A DNA stretch of 46,456 nt from Thermoproteota archaeon (GCA_030055575.1 JASFYL010000004.1:1-46456); one strand, 5' to 3'; counted from the first letter of the stretch, positions 28,586-38,958 are shown. The notes: generated by a model from the sequence alone, not told the origin. Translations and numbers: made by a program.

Positions 28586-29536
28586 ATGGTGGACGCCATG
28601 GGAGCGGTGGTCGCGGAGTCCCTTTCCAAGAAGTTCGATTCATTCACTGCTGTCGAGAGCGTCAGCTTCGAGATCGGAGAGGGGGAAGTATTCGGCCTGC
28701 TCGGTCCGAACGGAGCAGGAAAGACCACGACGATCAGGATGCTCGCCTGCATAATTTCCCCGACCTCAGGCACGGCTTCAGTCTGCGGGAGCGACATCAG
28801 GACGGAGCCAACAGCGGTCAGAAGGAAGGTCGGGATACAGACCGAGAGCCCAAGCCTGTATGAGAGGCTCACCGCCGTCGAGAACCTCGAGTTCTTCGCC
28901 AAGGCTTATGGGATGACCGACCAGTCGGCTATCCGCGCTAGGATAAAGGAGTTGCTCGAGTTTTTTGACCTTTGGGACAGAAGGGAAGAGAAGGTTGCGG
29001 TCTTCTCAAAGGGGATGAAGCAGAAGCTAGCCATCGCGAGGGCAATAATACACCGCCCCCCAGCCCTCTTCCTGGACGAGCCGACCTCGGGCCTGGATCC
29101 CGAGGCCGCGAAGCTGATACGGGATCTCATAGTCAAGCTGAGCAGGCTTGAGAGGAGAACGATCCTCCTCTCCACACACAGGCTCGAGGACGCGGAGCGT
29201 ATATGCGACAGGGTCGGGATAATCAGCAGGGGCAGGCTGGTGGTCACAGGCACGCCGGAGAACCTTAGGATCAAGGCAGCAGGGGAGGCGAAGGTGGAGG
29301 TGATGGTAAACGGGAGTGCTTCAGGATATGCCGGCGCCATCGAGGGGCTTCCAGGCGTCTCAAACCTCGCAGTCGAGGGGAATAAGATCGTCGTCGGGAC
29401 AAGGGACCCGGTGGGAACGACGCCGGAGGTTGTCAGGAGGCTCGTCGGGGCTGGGGCGCAGATACTAGCTGTCAGACCTTACCTCCCCTCGCTGGAGGAG
29501 ACCTACCTTAGGCTCATGGGGGAGACAGCAGGATGA
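28586..29536 (+). CDS. ABC transporter ATP-binding protein
   Basis: Walker A 'GLLGPNGAGKTTTIRML', signature 'VFSKGMKQKLAIARAI', Walker B 'PALFLDEPTSGLDPEA', H-loop 'LLSTHRLEDAE'. Confidence 0.96.
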   Translation: MVDAMGAVVAESLSKKFDSFTAVESVSFEIGEGEVFGLLGPNGAGKTTTIRMLACIISPTSGTASVCGSDIRTEPTAVRRKVGIQTESPSLYERLTAVENLEFFAKAYGMTDQSAIRARIKELLEFFDLWDRREEKVAVFSKGMKQKLAIARAIIHRPPALFLDEPTSGLDPEAAKLIRDLIVKLSRLERRTILLSTHRLEDAERICDRVGIISRGRLVVTGTPENLRIKAAGEAKVEVMVNGSASGYAGAIEGLPGVSNLAVEGNKIVVGTRDPVGTTPEVVRRLVGAGAQILAVRPYLPSLEETYLRLMGETAG

Positions 29537-30357
29537 AGCTCGAGAACGCGATGGTCGTATTCTGGAAGGACTGGAAGGAGATAAGGAGAAACTACCAGGT
29601 CCTGGCGCCGATCCTCTTCGTCCCGATGATCTTCACCACAGTCCTCCCCCTCATGCTGGTCGTGGTGCCCTCCGCGGTCGGGGTGCCGGGCACCACTATC
29701 CAGTTCCTTGGACCCATGTTCGAAAACCTACCCGAGGAGATCAAGGCGGCTGTCGAAGGGATGGTTGTGGAGCAGTCGATGATATACATCTTCGCGCTCT
29801 ACTTCTTTGCACCGTTCTTCCTCATCATCCCGATTATGGCCTCGAGCGTGATAGCCTCGGACAGCTTTGCAGGGGAGAAGGACCGGAAGACACTCGAGGC
29901 CCTTCTCGCCACCCCGCTGACGGACGGGGAGCTGCTGCTTGGGAAGGTTCTCGTCGCTTTCATACCCTCGATGCTCGTTACTGTCGCCTCGTTCGCATTG
30001 TACTGCGTGGTCGTCGACCTGGCTTATGTGCTACGCTTCGGTGGGGAGGCCCTGTTGCCAAACGCGCTCTGGCTCATGCTGATTTTCGGGGTCACCCCCG
30101 CAGTGGCTCTTGCGGGGATCGGGCTCACCGTGATCATCTCGCTCCGCGTGAAGGGGTATCGGGAGGCCCAGCAGATGAGTGCTGTGCTGATAGTCCCGGT
30201 GCTGGCGCTGGTCTTCGCGCAGGTCGGTGGGGCGATCTTCTTCGGGCAGACGATGATACTACTGATGGCTGCTGCCTTCGCTTTCGTGGACGCCGTGGTC
30301 CTCGCGCTTGGGATAAAGAGGTTCCGTAGGGAGGACCTGCTGACCAAGTGCTGCTGA
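29533..30357 (+). CDS. ABC-2 type permease
   Basis: Overlaps the ATPase stop; 'VIASDSFAGEKDRKTLEALLATPLTDGELLLGKVLVAF' is characteristic of ABC-2 permeases; about 6 TM helices. Confidence 0.93.
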   Translation: MKLENAMVVFWKDWKEIRRNYQVLAPILFVPMIFTTVLPLMLVVVPSAVGVPGTTIQFLGPMFENLPEEIKAAVEGMVVEQSMIYIFALYFFAPFFLIIPIMASSVIASDSFAGEKDRKTLEALLATPLTDGELLLGKVLVAFIPSMLVTVASFALYCVVVDLAYVLRFGGEALLPNALWLMLIFGVTPAVALAGIGLTVIISLRVKGYREAQQMSAVLIVPVLALVFAQVGGAIFFGQTMILLMAAAFAFVDAVVLALGIKRFRREDLLTKCC

Positions 30358-30426
30358 GGGCGCCGAGCAGTTCGGGAGGGATAAGCATAAAGATAATGGA
30401 GAAGGATCATCTCCCGTGGCGGAGTT

Positions 30427-32841
30427 ATGGATTTGCCAGCCAGGATTGTTTTTGCATCTTCGATAGTGCTCGTGCTTCTCTCGATCGCATCTTCCCAGGC
30501 GGTATCTACTGAAGTGAACATCTGGTTGGACACGGACACCTCGCTCTACTCGCTCGGGGAGCCAGTCCACATAGTGATCTCAGGGCCTCCTTGTCAGGTC
30601 TCGGTCTCGGTAACCGGGCCCTCTGGGGAGGAGGTCTTCAGGGACGACGCGCTCGAGATCGGCACCTCGGGGAGCGTGAACGTTACTCTCCAGACTGCAG
30701 GGTTCGCGCTAGGCTCCTACAACATCACTGTAAACGGATCGGCAGGGATTTGCAGCCGTTGGTTCAGGCTGGTGGAACCTTTCATATCCGTCTCTTGCTC
30801 AGCAGCCTCACCCGATGGCGAACCCCTCTCCAGACCCGCGGAGGTCTACTACTACTTCAACGGGACTGCGATAACCCTCTTCGTCAATGTCTCGGCACCA
30901 AACAACCACCTCGCGGCATCGGTCGATCTTGGGTGGCTCGGGGTGGGGGCGACCGGGTTCTCCCCGGCTGATGGGGGCACATGGGCGAGCGGAACGGCAG
31001 CAGACGGCTCGGCGTGGTACGTGTTCCTCGTGAACTGCACCGTACCCAGGGAGCTCTGCTCTCAGGGTCTCTTCGAGACGAGGGTTGAAGCTGCCACAGC
31101 GGCGGGGGCCTCGGGCACTGCAGTCTTTCTGGCGGCTCTAAACTTCCAGCCGACCGAATTGGACAGCAGGCTCGGCGGATCTACCACGGACTGGAAGGGG
31201 ATAACGGACTTCACCAACGTTACTGGGCTCACGTTCGAGTTCTTTAACGGCAGCGCCTCTGTCGCCAAGTTGACCTACACGGGTGTGGTCAACCTCTGCG
31301 ACCAAGTCACTGCGCGGTCGCTGCTTAGCCTGAGCCGGCACATAGACGCGGGTCGGGGCAGGATCTGGGTGAACGCCTCCGCGCTGCCGGCGTTAGACTC
31401 CCCCGCGGAGGTCAGGATGTACGGGCTGTCATTCCCGAGGCAGCCAGGGGTACTCTTCGATGGGGAACCTGTCTTAAGGTCAGGTCAGACCTCGGGAGGG
31501 CCCGTGCGCTCATTATCATGGGACTCCGACAATGGGCGCCTAATTCTCGAGGTGGGCCGGATTGGGGAGCTGGTGGCCGACGGGGATCCTCCCTACGTCG
31601 CGTACATGGAGCCCGGGGACGGGAACTACACGCGGAGTCCTACGCCCTCATTTAGGATCCTCCTCTCGGACGCCGCCTCAGGGGTCGATCCAACCACCGT
31701 AGCGCTCCATGTCGACGGCAAGCAGCTCAGCCCCGCTGCCGCCTCAGAGCGGGGTGGCAGCCTCTGGGTCAACGTAACTACACCGCCGCTCGAGGAGGGC
31801 TGGCACCACTTCCTGCTGACTGCGAGCGACATGCTCGGGAACTTGGGGGTCGCGACCTTTGCGATAGCAGTGGACACGACACCTCCAGAGGTAGTCTCCT
31901 TCCTGCCTGAGGGCGGATCGTACACCGGAGATCCGATGCAGAGGCTTGCTGTGAGGTTTGCGGACGCGCTCTCCGGAACCTCTCGCGCAATCCTATTCAT
32001 CAACTCATCTAGAGTTGCGGAGGTGACAGGCGACTTGATCGAGTACACTCCCGCGACCGACCTGGCGGAGGGCCCATGCAACGCCACCGTCCTGGTCTCT
32101 GACGGGGTCGGGAACGAGCGGACGTTCAGCTGGTCATTCATCGTGGACCGAACTCCTCCCAGGATAGTCTACTTCCACCCAGAAGACGCTATGATAGTCC
32201 CGTACAACGACTCGGTCTACGCCAGCTTCGAGGACGACCTGGGGACAGACCTCAGCAGGATCAGCCTCAAGATAGACGGGGTCGAGGTCGCGGGCTTCAT
32301 CAATCTGACCGACAGGACGCTCCTCTACTTCCCAGCTCCACCGCTATCCAGGGGCGTGCACGAAGCCACGATCACTGTCTACGATCTAGCAGGCAACAAC
32401 GCCACAAAGAGCTTTCGCTTTAGGGTCGACGACATACCCCCCTTAGTGACTGATAGGTCTCCTAAGCACGGGGAAGTGCTCACGAGCAGAACCGTGACAA
32501 TCAGCGCCACGCTCTTCGACAACATAGAGGTTAAGCCAGACCTGGTAAAGGTCGTTGTAGACGGGGTCGATAGGACCTTCCAGTCTTCGGTTACGAAGAC
32601 CAAGGTGACCTGCCAGCTCCCCCTCGACTACGGGGAGCATACGGTCGAGATCGTCCTCTTCGACACCTCCTACAACAGCAACATAGTATCCTGGAGCTTC
32701 AAGGTCATGGAGCCCCAGGCGGTTCCCCATGAGCTCGTCAGGGATATCATAATAATGTCTGCGCTCGTGGTGGGCATAGTCATTGCGCTCGTGCTGGTCT
32801 TCGTGCTGGGCAGCCGGAGGGGGAGGGAGAAGAAGTATTAA
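30427..32841 (+). CDS. Secreted/anchored Ig-like repeat protein with N-terminal signal and C-terminal TM anchor
   Basis: Hydrophobic N-terminus, repeated 'DTTPPEVV.F.P..G', 'DRTPPRIVYFHPEDA', 'DDIPPLVTDRSPKHG' blocks, C-terminal 'ALVVGIVIALVLVFVLGSRRGREKKY'. Confidence 0.85.
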   Translation: MDLPARIVFASSIVLVLLSIASSQAVSTEVNIWLDTDTSLYSLGEPVHIVISGPPCQVSVSVTGPSGEEVFRDDALEIGTSGSVNVTLQTAGFALGSYNITVNGSAGICSRWFRLVEPFISVSCSAASPDGEPLSRPAEVYYYFNGTAITLFVNVSAPNNHLAASVDLGWLGVGATGFSPADGGTWASGTAADGSAWYVFLVNCTVPRELCSQGLFETRVEAATAAGASGTAVFLAALNFQPTELDSRLGGSTTDWKGITDFTNVTGLTFEFFNGSASVAKLTYTGVVNLCDQVTARSLLSLSRHIDAGRGRIWVNASALPALDSPAEVRMYGLSFPRQPGVLFDGEPVLRSGQTSGGPVRSLSWDSDNGRLILEVGRIGELVADGDPPYVAYMEPGDGNYTRSPTPSFRILLSDAASGVDPTTVALHVDGKQLSPAAASERGGSLWVNVTTPPLEEGWHHFLLTASDMLGNLGVATFAIAVDTTPPEVVSFLPEGGSYTGDPMQRLAVRFADALSGTSRAILFINSSRVAEVTGDLIEYTPATDLAEGPCNATVLVSDGVGNERTFSWSFIVDRTPPRIVYFHPEDAMIVPYNDSVYASFEDDLGTDLSRISLKIDGVEVAGFINLTDRTLLYFPAPPLSRGVHEATITVYDLAGNNATKSFRFRVDDIPPLVTDRSPKHGEVLTSRTVTISATLFDNIEVKPDLVKVVVDGVDRTFQSSVTKTKVTCQLPLDYGEHTVEIVLFDTSYNSNIVSWSFKVMEPQAVPHELVRDIIIMSALVVGIVIALVLVFVLGSRRGREKKY
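31590..32720 (+). repeat. About four tandem Ig-like repeat units (about 90 aa) within the secreted protein
   Basis: Recurring (D)xxPPxVxxxxPxxG starts at protein positions near DNA 31585, 31875, 32145 and 32425. Confidence 0.6.
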
Positions 32842-32914
32842 CTTGCTAACCAGTACCTGGGAACGCGCATAGAAGAGTCGCGCTGGGCATCCGGTACGGA
32901 TGACCGACGGGAGC

Positions 32915-33616
32915 TCAGTATGACTCGCGGTGGTAGCTTCCGACAGTTCTCCTCCCCCTGATGAGCATCAGGTCTCCCCTGATCCACCCGCTCAGGACGC
33001 GAAGGATCCCGTACTTCTCGAGTCGCCTCGCCGATGCCTTCACCAGCGTCTTCCGGGTGTAGACGACCTTGCCGAGTCGCCTCAGCCGAAAGCCTAGCTC
33101 GACGTCGTCACAGAGCGGGTAGTCGGTGTACCCTCCCACCTCGAAGAACTTGTCCCTGAGGACGGCTGTGTTGGTCCCCCTCGTGCCGACCACGCCCATG
33201 CGGTACGTGACGTCCGAGAAGAGGTTAATGAAGAAGTATAGAAGGAGGTACCGGAACTTCTTTTCGATCGGGGCGTCCGGCCCGCATACGGCAACGACCC
33301 CCTCCGAGAAGCCCGAGAGTATCCTCTCGAGCCAGTCCTGAGAAGGCGCGATGTCCGCGTCGGTGTGGACGAGTATCCTACCCCTAGCGACCTTGGCTCC
33401 GTCGTTCCTTGCCCCCCCGACCCCCTTCCCGCTCTGGTATATCACCCTGTCCGCGAGCCTGGAGGCAACTTCGACCGTCCTGTCGCTGCTTCCTCCGTCA
33501 ACGACTATCAACTCATAGTAGGACCGCGGCAGGGTCTGCCTCGAGAGGTAGCCCAGCGTCTTTCCTATAACCTTCTCCTCGTTGTAGGTGGGTATTATCA
33601 CAGAGATCTCGACCAA
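32915..33616 (-). CDS. GT2 glycosyltransferase
   Basis: 'ISVIIPTYNEEKVIGKTLGYLSRQTLPRSYYELIVVDGGSSDRTVEVA', 'GGARNDGAKVARGRILVHTDADIAPSQDWLE', 'CDDVELGFRLRRLGKV'. Confidence 0.93.
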   Translation of the reverse strand: MVEISVIIPTYNEEKVIGKTLGYLSRQTLPRSYYELIVVDGGSSDRTVEVASRLADRVIYQSGKGVGGARNDGAKVARGRILVHTDADIAPSQDWLERILSGFSEGVVAVCGPDAPIEKKFRYLLLYFFINLFSDVTYRMGVVGTRGTNTAVLRDKFFEVGGYTDYPLCDDVELGFRLRRLGKVVYTRKTLVKASARRLEKYGILRVLSGWIRGDLMLIRGRRTVGSYHRESY

Positions 33617-33630
33617 CTGGGGTCACCCAA

Positions 33631-34362
33631 TCATGCAGCTTCCTCTCTGGCAGCCCGCACATCCCTCTTCTTCCTGCGGGGCGGTTGCCGGTGCTCCCTA
33701 GCGGGGGTCGACCTGGCAGTTGAGATCAGGTCCGTGAGGCAGGAGAGCGCCTTTGCCACGTCCCCAGTCGAGATCACCACGATGGTGTCCGTGAAGCAGC
33801 TGACAGTCTCCTCGATGTTCACCCCTATCCTGGAGAGGGCACTGTAGAAGGCGGAGATGCACCCTGGGGTGTCGATTATCTCGCCTGGGCTCTGTATCAT
33901 CAGGGCTGCCAGGTTCTCCTTTCGATCCAGAACCTCCGACTGGTCAAAGCGGGGGGAGATACTTCCTACCATCCGCTGGTCGAGTATGATTGTGATCGAA
34001 GTGGAGCCGACGAGGATCTGAAGAAAATCGTTCCAGAACTTCTCAAGCAGCCCCTGAAGCGCCTTCAGCGTCCGCTCGGATTTCTGGACTGAGAGCTTCG
34101 CGACATCAGTCCTTACGTTGAGTATGCTGCCTGCCACGACGCGGTTGACGCCGAAGATCCCGTCCTGCGCGCCGAGCCTTGCCCTCCGGACCGACGTCGT
34201 TATCCCGGCGAGCTTAACCTTCCTTCCCAAGACCTCCGAGACCTTTGGGCTGAGCATCCTTGCGACCGAGCTGTAGTTCGCGTAGCCGCGCCTCATCGCG
34301 TCCTGGAGCGGGGGGTCCTGGTCGATGAGTTCCTGGACGACCTTCGAGACTGACTTGACCAT
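33631..34362 (-). CDS. HTH-like plus ACT-domain protein, putative regulator
   Basis: N-terminal 'LQDAMRRGYANYSSVARMLSPKVSEVLGRKVKLAGITTSVRRAR'; C-terminal 'ALMIQSPGEIIDTPGCISAFYSALSRIGVNIEETVSCFTDTIVVISTGDVAKALSCL' is ACT-like. Confidence 0.7.
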   Translation of the reverse strand: MVKSVSKVVQELIDQDPPLQDAMRRGYANYSSVARMLSPKVSEVLGRKVKLAGITTSVRRARLGAQDGIFGVNRVVAGSILNVRTDVAKLSVQKSERTLKALQGLLEKFWNDFLQILVGSTSITIILDQRMVGSISPRFDQSEVLDRKENLAALMIQSPGEIIDTPGCISAFYSALSRIGVNIEETVSCFTDTIVVISTGDVAKALSCLTDLISTARSTPAREHRQPPRRKKRDVRAAREEAA

Positions 34363-34406
34363 TTTTTGTCACTTTTGCCGAATAAACTAATAAAATGACC
34401 AAAAAC

Positions 34407-34416
34407 AATATAAATT
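34407..34416 (+). promoter_or_regulatory. TATA box of carA
   Basis: 'aatataaatt' about 27 nt upstream of the GTG start at 34439, consistent with a leaderless transcript. Confidence 0.5.
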
Positions 34417-34420
34417 TTCG

Positions 34421-34439
34421 CCCTTCTCTCACAGAAGGG
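34421..34439. promoter_or_regulatory. Perfect 7-bp inverted repeat between the carA TATA box and start codon (candidate operator)
   Basis: cccttct-ctcac-agaaggg, immediately abutting the GTG start. Confidence 0.5.
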
Positions 34440-35575
34440 TGCAGGAGTTGCTCAATCGGGAGAAGGGAGTCCTCGTCCTTGAGGACGGATCCGTGTTCTA
34501 CGGCAGACCCTTTGGCGCGAGGAAGAAGGTCTTCGGGGAGGTCGTCTTCTCCACCTCCATGGTAGGTTACCCGGAGTCGCTGACCGACCCCTCGTACAGA
34601 GGGCAGATACTCACGCTCACCTACCCGATAGTCGGGAACTATGGTGTGCCTTCGTGCGAAGCGGGGCAGATCCCGGACTGCTTCGAGTCGGACGGGATAA
34701 AGGCAGAGGGGCTAATCGTGCATGACCTGTGCGACGAGCCGAGCCACTGGACCAGCGGCAGGACATTAGACCAGTGGCTGAAGGACGAGGGCATCCCAGG
34801 ACTCTACGGGATTGACACAAGGAAGCTCACCAAGAGGCTCAGGGAGAGGGGGGTTATGAAGGGAGTCCTCCAGGCGCTCGGAAAGGGGGAGGAGCCAGAT
34901 GTCGAAGGGCTCTTCGACGAGCTGGCGAGATCGCGCATTGAGGAAAGGAACCTAGTCGAGGAGGTGTCGATCAGGAGACCCCTCGTCTACGAAGGGAGGG
35001 GGCCCACGGTCGTACTCATCGACTGCGGAGTAAAGCTCAACATCGTGAGAAACCTGGTCAGGAGGGGAATCAGGCTCGTCAGGGTGCCTTTCAGCGCCAC
35101 CATAGAAGAGGTGCTCAGCTACGACCCCTCAGGGGTCTTCCTGAGCAATGGTCCCGGGGACCCGAAGAGGTGTGTGGAGACGATCAAATGTATGGAAGGG
35201 CTCCTCGAGACAGACATCCCCATAATGGGGATATGCCTTGGGAACCAGATACTCGCGCTTGCCTCGGGCGGGGAGACATACAAGCTGAAGTACGGGCACA
35301 GGGCCCAGAACCAGCCCGTGATCGACCTTAAGGGGGGCAGGGGCTACATCACCACGCAGAACCATGGTTACGCAATAGAGGAGGACTCCATCCAAAATAC
35401 GCCGTTCCGGGCTTCCTATGTCAACGCCAACGACAAGACGATCGAGGGAATAGCCCACCAAGAGAAGGAGATCTTCGCGGTCCAGTGGCACCCAGAAGCG
35501 TCTCCGGGCCCATTCGACACGGAGTTCCTATTCGACAGGTTCGTAGAGTCAGTGAGGAGGCATTCCAATGCCTAA
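34439..35575 (+). CDS. carA: Carbamoyl-phosphate synthase small (glutaminase) subunit
   Basis: 'LEDGSVFYGRPFGARKKVFGEVVFSTSMVGYPESLTDPSYRGQILTLTYPIVGNYGVP', 'NGPGDPKRC', 'PIMGICLGNQILALASGGETYKLKYGHRAQNQPV', 'VQWHPEASPGP'. Confidence 0.98.
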   Translation: MQELLNREKGVLVLEDGSVFYGRPFGARKKVFGEVVFSTSMVGYPESLTDPSYRGQILTLTYPIVGNYGVPSCEAGQIPDCFESDGIKAEGLIVHDLCDEPSHWTSGRTLDQWLKDEGIPGLYGIDTRKLTKRLRERGVMKGVLQALGKGEEPDVEGLFDELARSRIEERNLVEEVSIRRPLVYEGRGPTVVLIDCGVKLNIVRNLVRRGIRLVRVPFSATIEEVLSYDPSGVFLSNGPGDPKRCVETIKCMEGLLETDIPIMGICLGNQILALASGGETYKLKYGHRAQNQPVIDLKGGRGYITTQNHGYAIEEDSIQNTPFRASYVNANDKTIEGIAHQEKEIFAVQWHPEASPGPFDTEFLFDRFVESVRRHSNA

Positions 35576-38500
35576 GTTTCCATGGCTCAAGAAGGTGCTT
35601 ATCCTCGGTAGCGGGGCGATCAAGATAGGAGAGGCTGCGGAGTTCGACTACTCCGGAAGCCAGTGTATAAAGGCGCTACGTGAGGAGGGGATAGAGACCG
35701 TTCTTGTGAACCCGAACATAGCGACCATCCAGACCGACCCGAGGCTCGCAGGCAAGGTCTACCTCCTCCCCGTCACACCAAAGTACGTCGAGATGGTGAT
35801 AGAGAGGGAGAGACCAGACGGGATACTCCTCGGGTTCGGCGGTCAGACTGCACTCAACTGCGGGGTCCAGCTGGCGAGGAGGGGAATCTTGGACAAGTAC
35901 GGCGTCAAGGTTCTAGGCACTTCCATAGACTCGATAGAGACGACCGGAGACAGGGAGAGGTTCAAGCAGACGATGGTGAACGCAGGGATCAATGTCCCTA
36001 GGAGCGGCTCCGCAAACTCGATATCGAAGGCGATAGAGCTCGCGAAGGAGATCGGTTACCCGGTCATAGTAAGGGTCGCTTACACGCTCGGCGGAAAGGG
36101 GTCAGGGGTGGCCTACGACGAGAAGGACCTTGTCGAGATAGCGGAGCGGGGCCTCGCCCAGAGCATGATAAAGCAGATCCTGGTCGAGGAGTACCTCAAC
36201 CATTGGAAGGAGGTCGAGTATGAGGTCGTAAGGGACTACGAGGACAACTGCATCACAGTATGCAACATGGAGAACCTCGACCCGCTGGGAGTCCACACCG
36301 GGGACTCTATCGTCGTCGCGCCGTCCCAGACGCTGACTAACTATGAATACCACATGCTCAGGAGCGCTTCAATAAGGGCAATACGCGCGCTAGGCATCAT
36401 AGGTGAGTGCAACATCCAGTGGGCACTCGACCCGAAGAGCAACGACTTCAGGGTTATTGAGGTGAACTCGAGGCTCTCGAGGAGCTCCGCGCTAGCCAGC
36501 AAGGCGACGGGTTACCCGCTAGCCTACGTCGCAGCAAAGCTGGCAATCGGTTATAGCCTAACCGAGCTTACGAACAGGGTCACCGGGGTGACCACCGCAT
36601 GCTTCGAGCCTGCGCTCGACTATGTCATCGTCAAGTACCCGAGGTGGGACTTCCAGAAGTTCAGGAACGTCGACCCGCACCTAGGACCGCAGATGAAGTC
36701 GGTCGGGGAGGTCATGGCGATCGGCAGGTGCTTCGAGGAGGCGCTCCAGAAAGCGATCAGGATGCTCGACATCGGGAAGAGGGGGGCGGTCTGCAACCCG
36801 GACGAGCCCGAGGGGGACCTCGAGGCGGAGCTAGCGCGCCCGACCGACAAGAGGCTCTTCTACGTCGTCAAGGCACTCAGGACAGGGATGCCCGTTGAGA
36901 GGGTTTACGAGCTCTCGGGGATAGACCCGTGGTTCCTGAAGAAGATCAAGAGGATGATCGATATAGAGACCGAGCTCAGGGGCGCGAGGCTTGAGGAGGG
37001 CGCTGTAGAGCTGGTGAGGGAGGCTAAGAGGCTAGGGTTCTCGGACCTTCAGATCGCCGTTTGTACAGGGGCGTCGGAGGACGAGGTGAGGGAGTTCAGG
37101 AGGTGCCACGGCATAGTCCCGGTCGTGAAGCAGATCGACACGATGGCAGCGGAATGGCCCGCAAGGACAAACTACCTCTACGTGACGTACGGGGGCGACG
37201 AGGACGACATCGACTTCGGGAGGAGGCGGAAGGCGATGGTCCTTGGCGCCGGCGTGTTCAGGATAGGGACGAGCGTGGAGTTTGACTGGTGCGGCGTAAA
37301 CACCGCTTGGGGGCTTAAGAAGGAAGGGTTCGAGGAGACGATAATAGTGAACAACAACCCGGAGACGGTCTCCACGGACTACGACGTCCCTGACAAGCTC
37401 TACTTCGAGGAGCTCACGTTCGAGAGGATAATGGATATCGAGGAGAAGGAGAGGGTCGAAGGTGTTGTGCTCAGCGTGGGGGGGCAGATACCGAACAACC
37501 TCGCGGTGAGGCTCTCCAATGCGGGGATGAGGATCCTCGGGAGCTCCGCGGAGAGTATAGACCTCGCTGAGGATCGGTCCAAGTTCAGCGACCTGCTCGT
37601 TAGGCTAGGGATACCCCAGCCCAGGTGGAAAGCACTGACGAGCATGGAGGAGGCGAAGGCGTTCGCCAAGGAGATCGGGTTCCCCGTGATCGTTAGGCCG
37701 AGCTACGTCCTCTCGGGCGCGGGAATGCGAGTTGTGTACAACGAGGAGGCTCTCGACGGACTGAGGTCGGCAATAGCGCTCTCGAAGGAGCACCCCATGG
37801 TGATGTCCAAGTTCCTCCAGTCTGCCAGGGAGGTCGACGTAGACGGGGTTGCGGACGGGGAGGAGGTCTACATAGGCGCCGTACTCGAGCACCTCGAGTC
37901 GGCAGGGATACACAGTGGCGACGCGATAATGTGCATACCTCCCAGGACCCTGAGCGAGGAGGTGGTCAGGAAGGTAAGGGACTACACGGAGAGGATAGCA
38001 CGGGGGCTCGGGATAAGGGGGCCGTTCAACGTTCAGTACATAGTCAAGGAGGAGGAAGTCTACGTAATCGAGTGCAACCTAAGGGCTTCCAGGACTTTCC
38101 CGTTCGTGAGTAAGACCATAGGGGTCAACCTGATGGACATCGCCTGCGCGGTCATGGCGGGGAAGAGGATACGAGACCTCGGTTTGTCCCCACCTGGGGA
38201 GCTGCCACACTCCGGGGTCAAGGTCCCGGTCTTCAGCTTCATGCGCCTCACAGGCGCGGACACGCTCTTGGGGGTCGAGATGCTGAGCACCGGGGAGGTC
38301 GCGTGCATCGGGGAGAACTTCACGGACGCGCTGATGAAGTCCCTCGAGGCAGCCGAGATCAGGATACCTGACGCCGGTTCCTCGGTGCTGGTCACGGTCG
38401 GGAACGGCGGGAAGAAGACCGTGATAATACCTTTCATATGGGTTCTGAAAAAGGAGGGCTTCAAGATCTACGCCACCGAGAAGACCTCGAGGGCGCTCGA

Positions 38501-38810
38501 GGAAGCCAAGCTCAAGGACATCGTCACGCTCCACAAGATCAGGGAGGTAGACAAGAAGCCGAACATATCCGAGGAAATAGCATCAGGGAACATCGACCTG
38601 GTGATAAACATCCCCGTGGAGGAGTCTAAGGAGGAGATGGAGGACGAGTACCTGATAAGGAGGATGGCAGTCGAGTTCAACGTGCCGGTCATGACAACGC
38701 TCGAGCTGGTCTCGGCGCTCGTGGGCGTGATAAAGTACAGGCACGCGAACCCGCTGACGATAAAATCGCTCAACGAATACATGGACGCGCTACCATGGAG
38801 GAGCTGGTAA
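35568..38810 (+). CDS. carB: Carbamoyl-phosphate synthase large subunit
   Basis: 1080 aa, duplicated ATP-grasp halves, 'KKVLILGSGAIKIGEAAEFDYSGSQCIKALREEG', C-terminal MGS-like domain; overlaps the carA stop. Confidence 0.98.
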   Translation: MPKFPWLKKVLILGSGAIKIGEAAEFDYSGSQCIKALREEGIETVLVNPNIATIQTDPRLAGKVYLLPVTPKYVEMVIERERPDGILLGFGGQTALNCGVQLARRGILDKYGVKVLGTSIDSIETTGDRERFKQTMVNAGINVPRSGSANSISKAIELAKEIGYPVIVRVAYTLGGKGSGVAYDEKDLVEIAERGLAQSMIKQILVEEYLNHWKEVEYEVVRDYEDNCITVCNMENLDPLGVHTGDSIVVAPSQTLTNYEYHMLRSASIRAIRALGIIGECNIQWALDPKSNDFRVIEVNSRLSRSSALASKATGYPLAYVAAKLAIGYSLTELTNRVTGVTTACFEPALDYVIVKYPRWDFQKFRNVDPHLGPQMKSVGEVMAIGRCFEEALQKAIRMLDIGKRGAVCNPDEPEGDLEAELARPTDKRLFYVVKALRTGMPVERVYELSGIDPWFLKKIKRMIDIETELRGARLEEGAVELVREAKRLGFSDLQIAVCTGASEDEVREFRRCHGIVPVVKQIDTMAAEWPARTNYLYVTYGGDEDDIDFGRRRKAMVLGAGVFRIGTSVEFDWCGVNTAWGLKKEGFEETIIVNNNPETVSTDYDVPDKLYFEELTFERIMDIEEKERVEGVVLSVGGQIPNNLAVRLSNAGMRILGSSAESIDLAEDRSKFSDLLVRLGIPQPRWKALTSMEEAKAFAKEIGFPVIVRPSYVLSGAGMRVVYNEEALDGLRSAIALSKEHPMVMSKFLQSAREVDVDGVADGEEVYIGAVLEHLESAGIHSGDAIMCIPPRTLSEEVVRKVRDYTERIARGLGIRGPFNVQYIVKEEEVYVIECNLRASRTFPFVSKTIGVNLMDIACAVMAGKRIRDLGLSPPGELPHSGVKVPVFSFMRLTGADTLLGVEMLSTGEVACIGENFTDALMKSLEAAEIRIPDAGSSVLVTVGNGGKKTVIIPFIWVLKKEGFKIYATEKTSRALEEAKLKDIVTLHKIREVDKKPNISEEIASGNIDLVINIPVEESKEEMEDEYLIRRMAVEFNVPVMTTLELVSALVGVIKYRHANPLTIKSLNEYMDALPWRSW

Positions 38811-38958
38811 GCCGCAGGCAGTGTTCGATCACACCTGTTGCTACATACCTCTGAACCGTCATCAATTGCTACACTACTCCATTGCCAGGTAAAGGTGTTT
38901 TTATACTTGGACGGAATATCCTTCCATAACATAGCTTTTCTTTCGGAGGGCAATCTGG

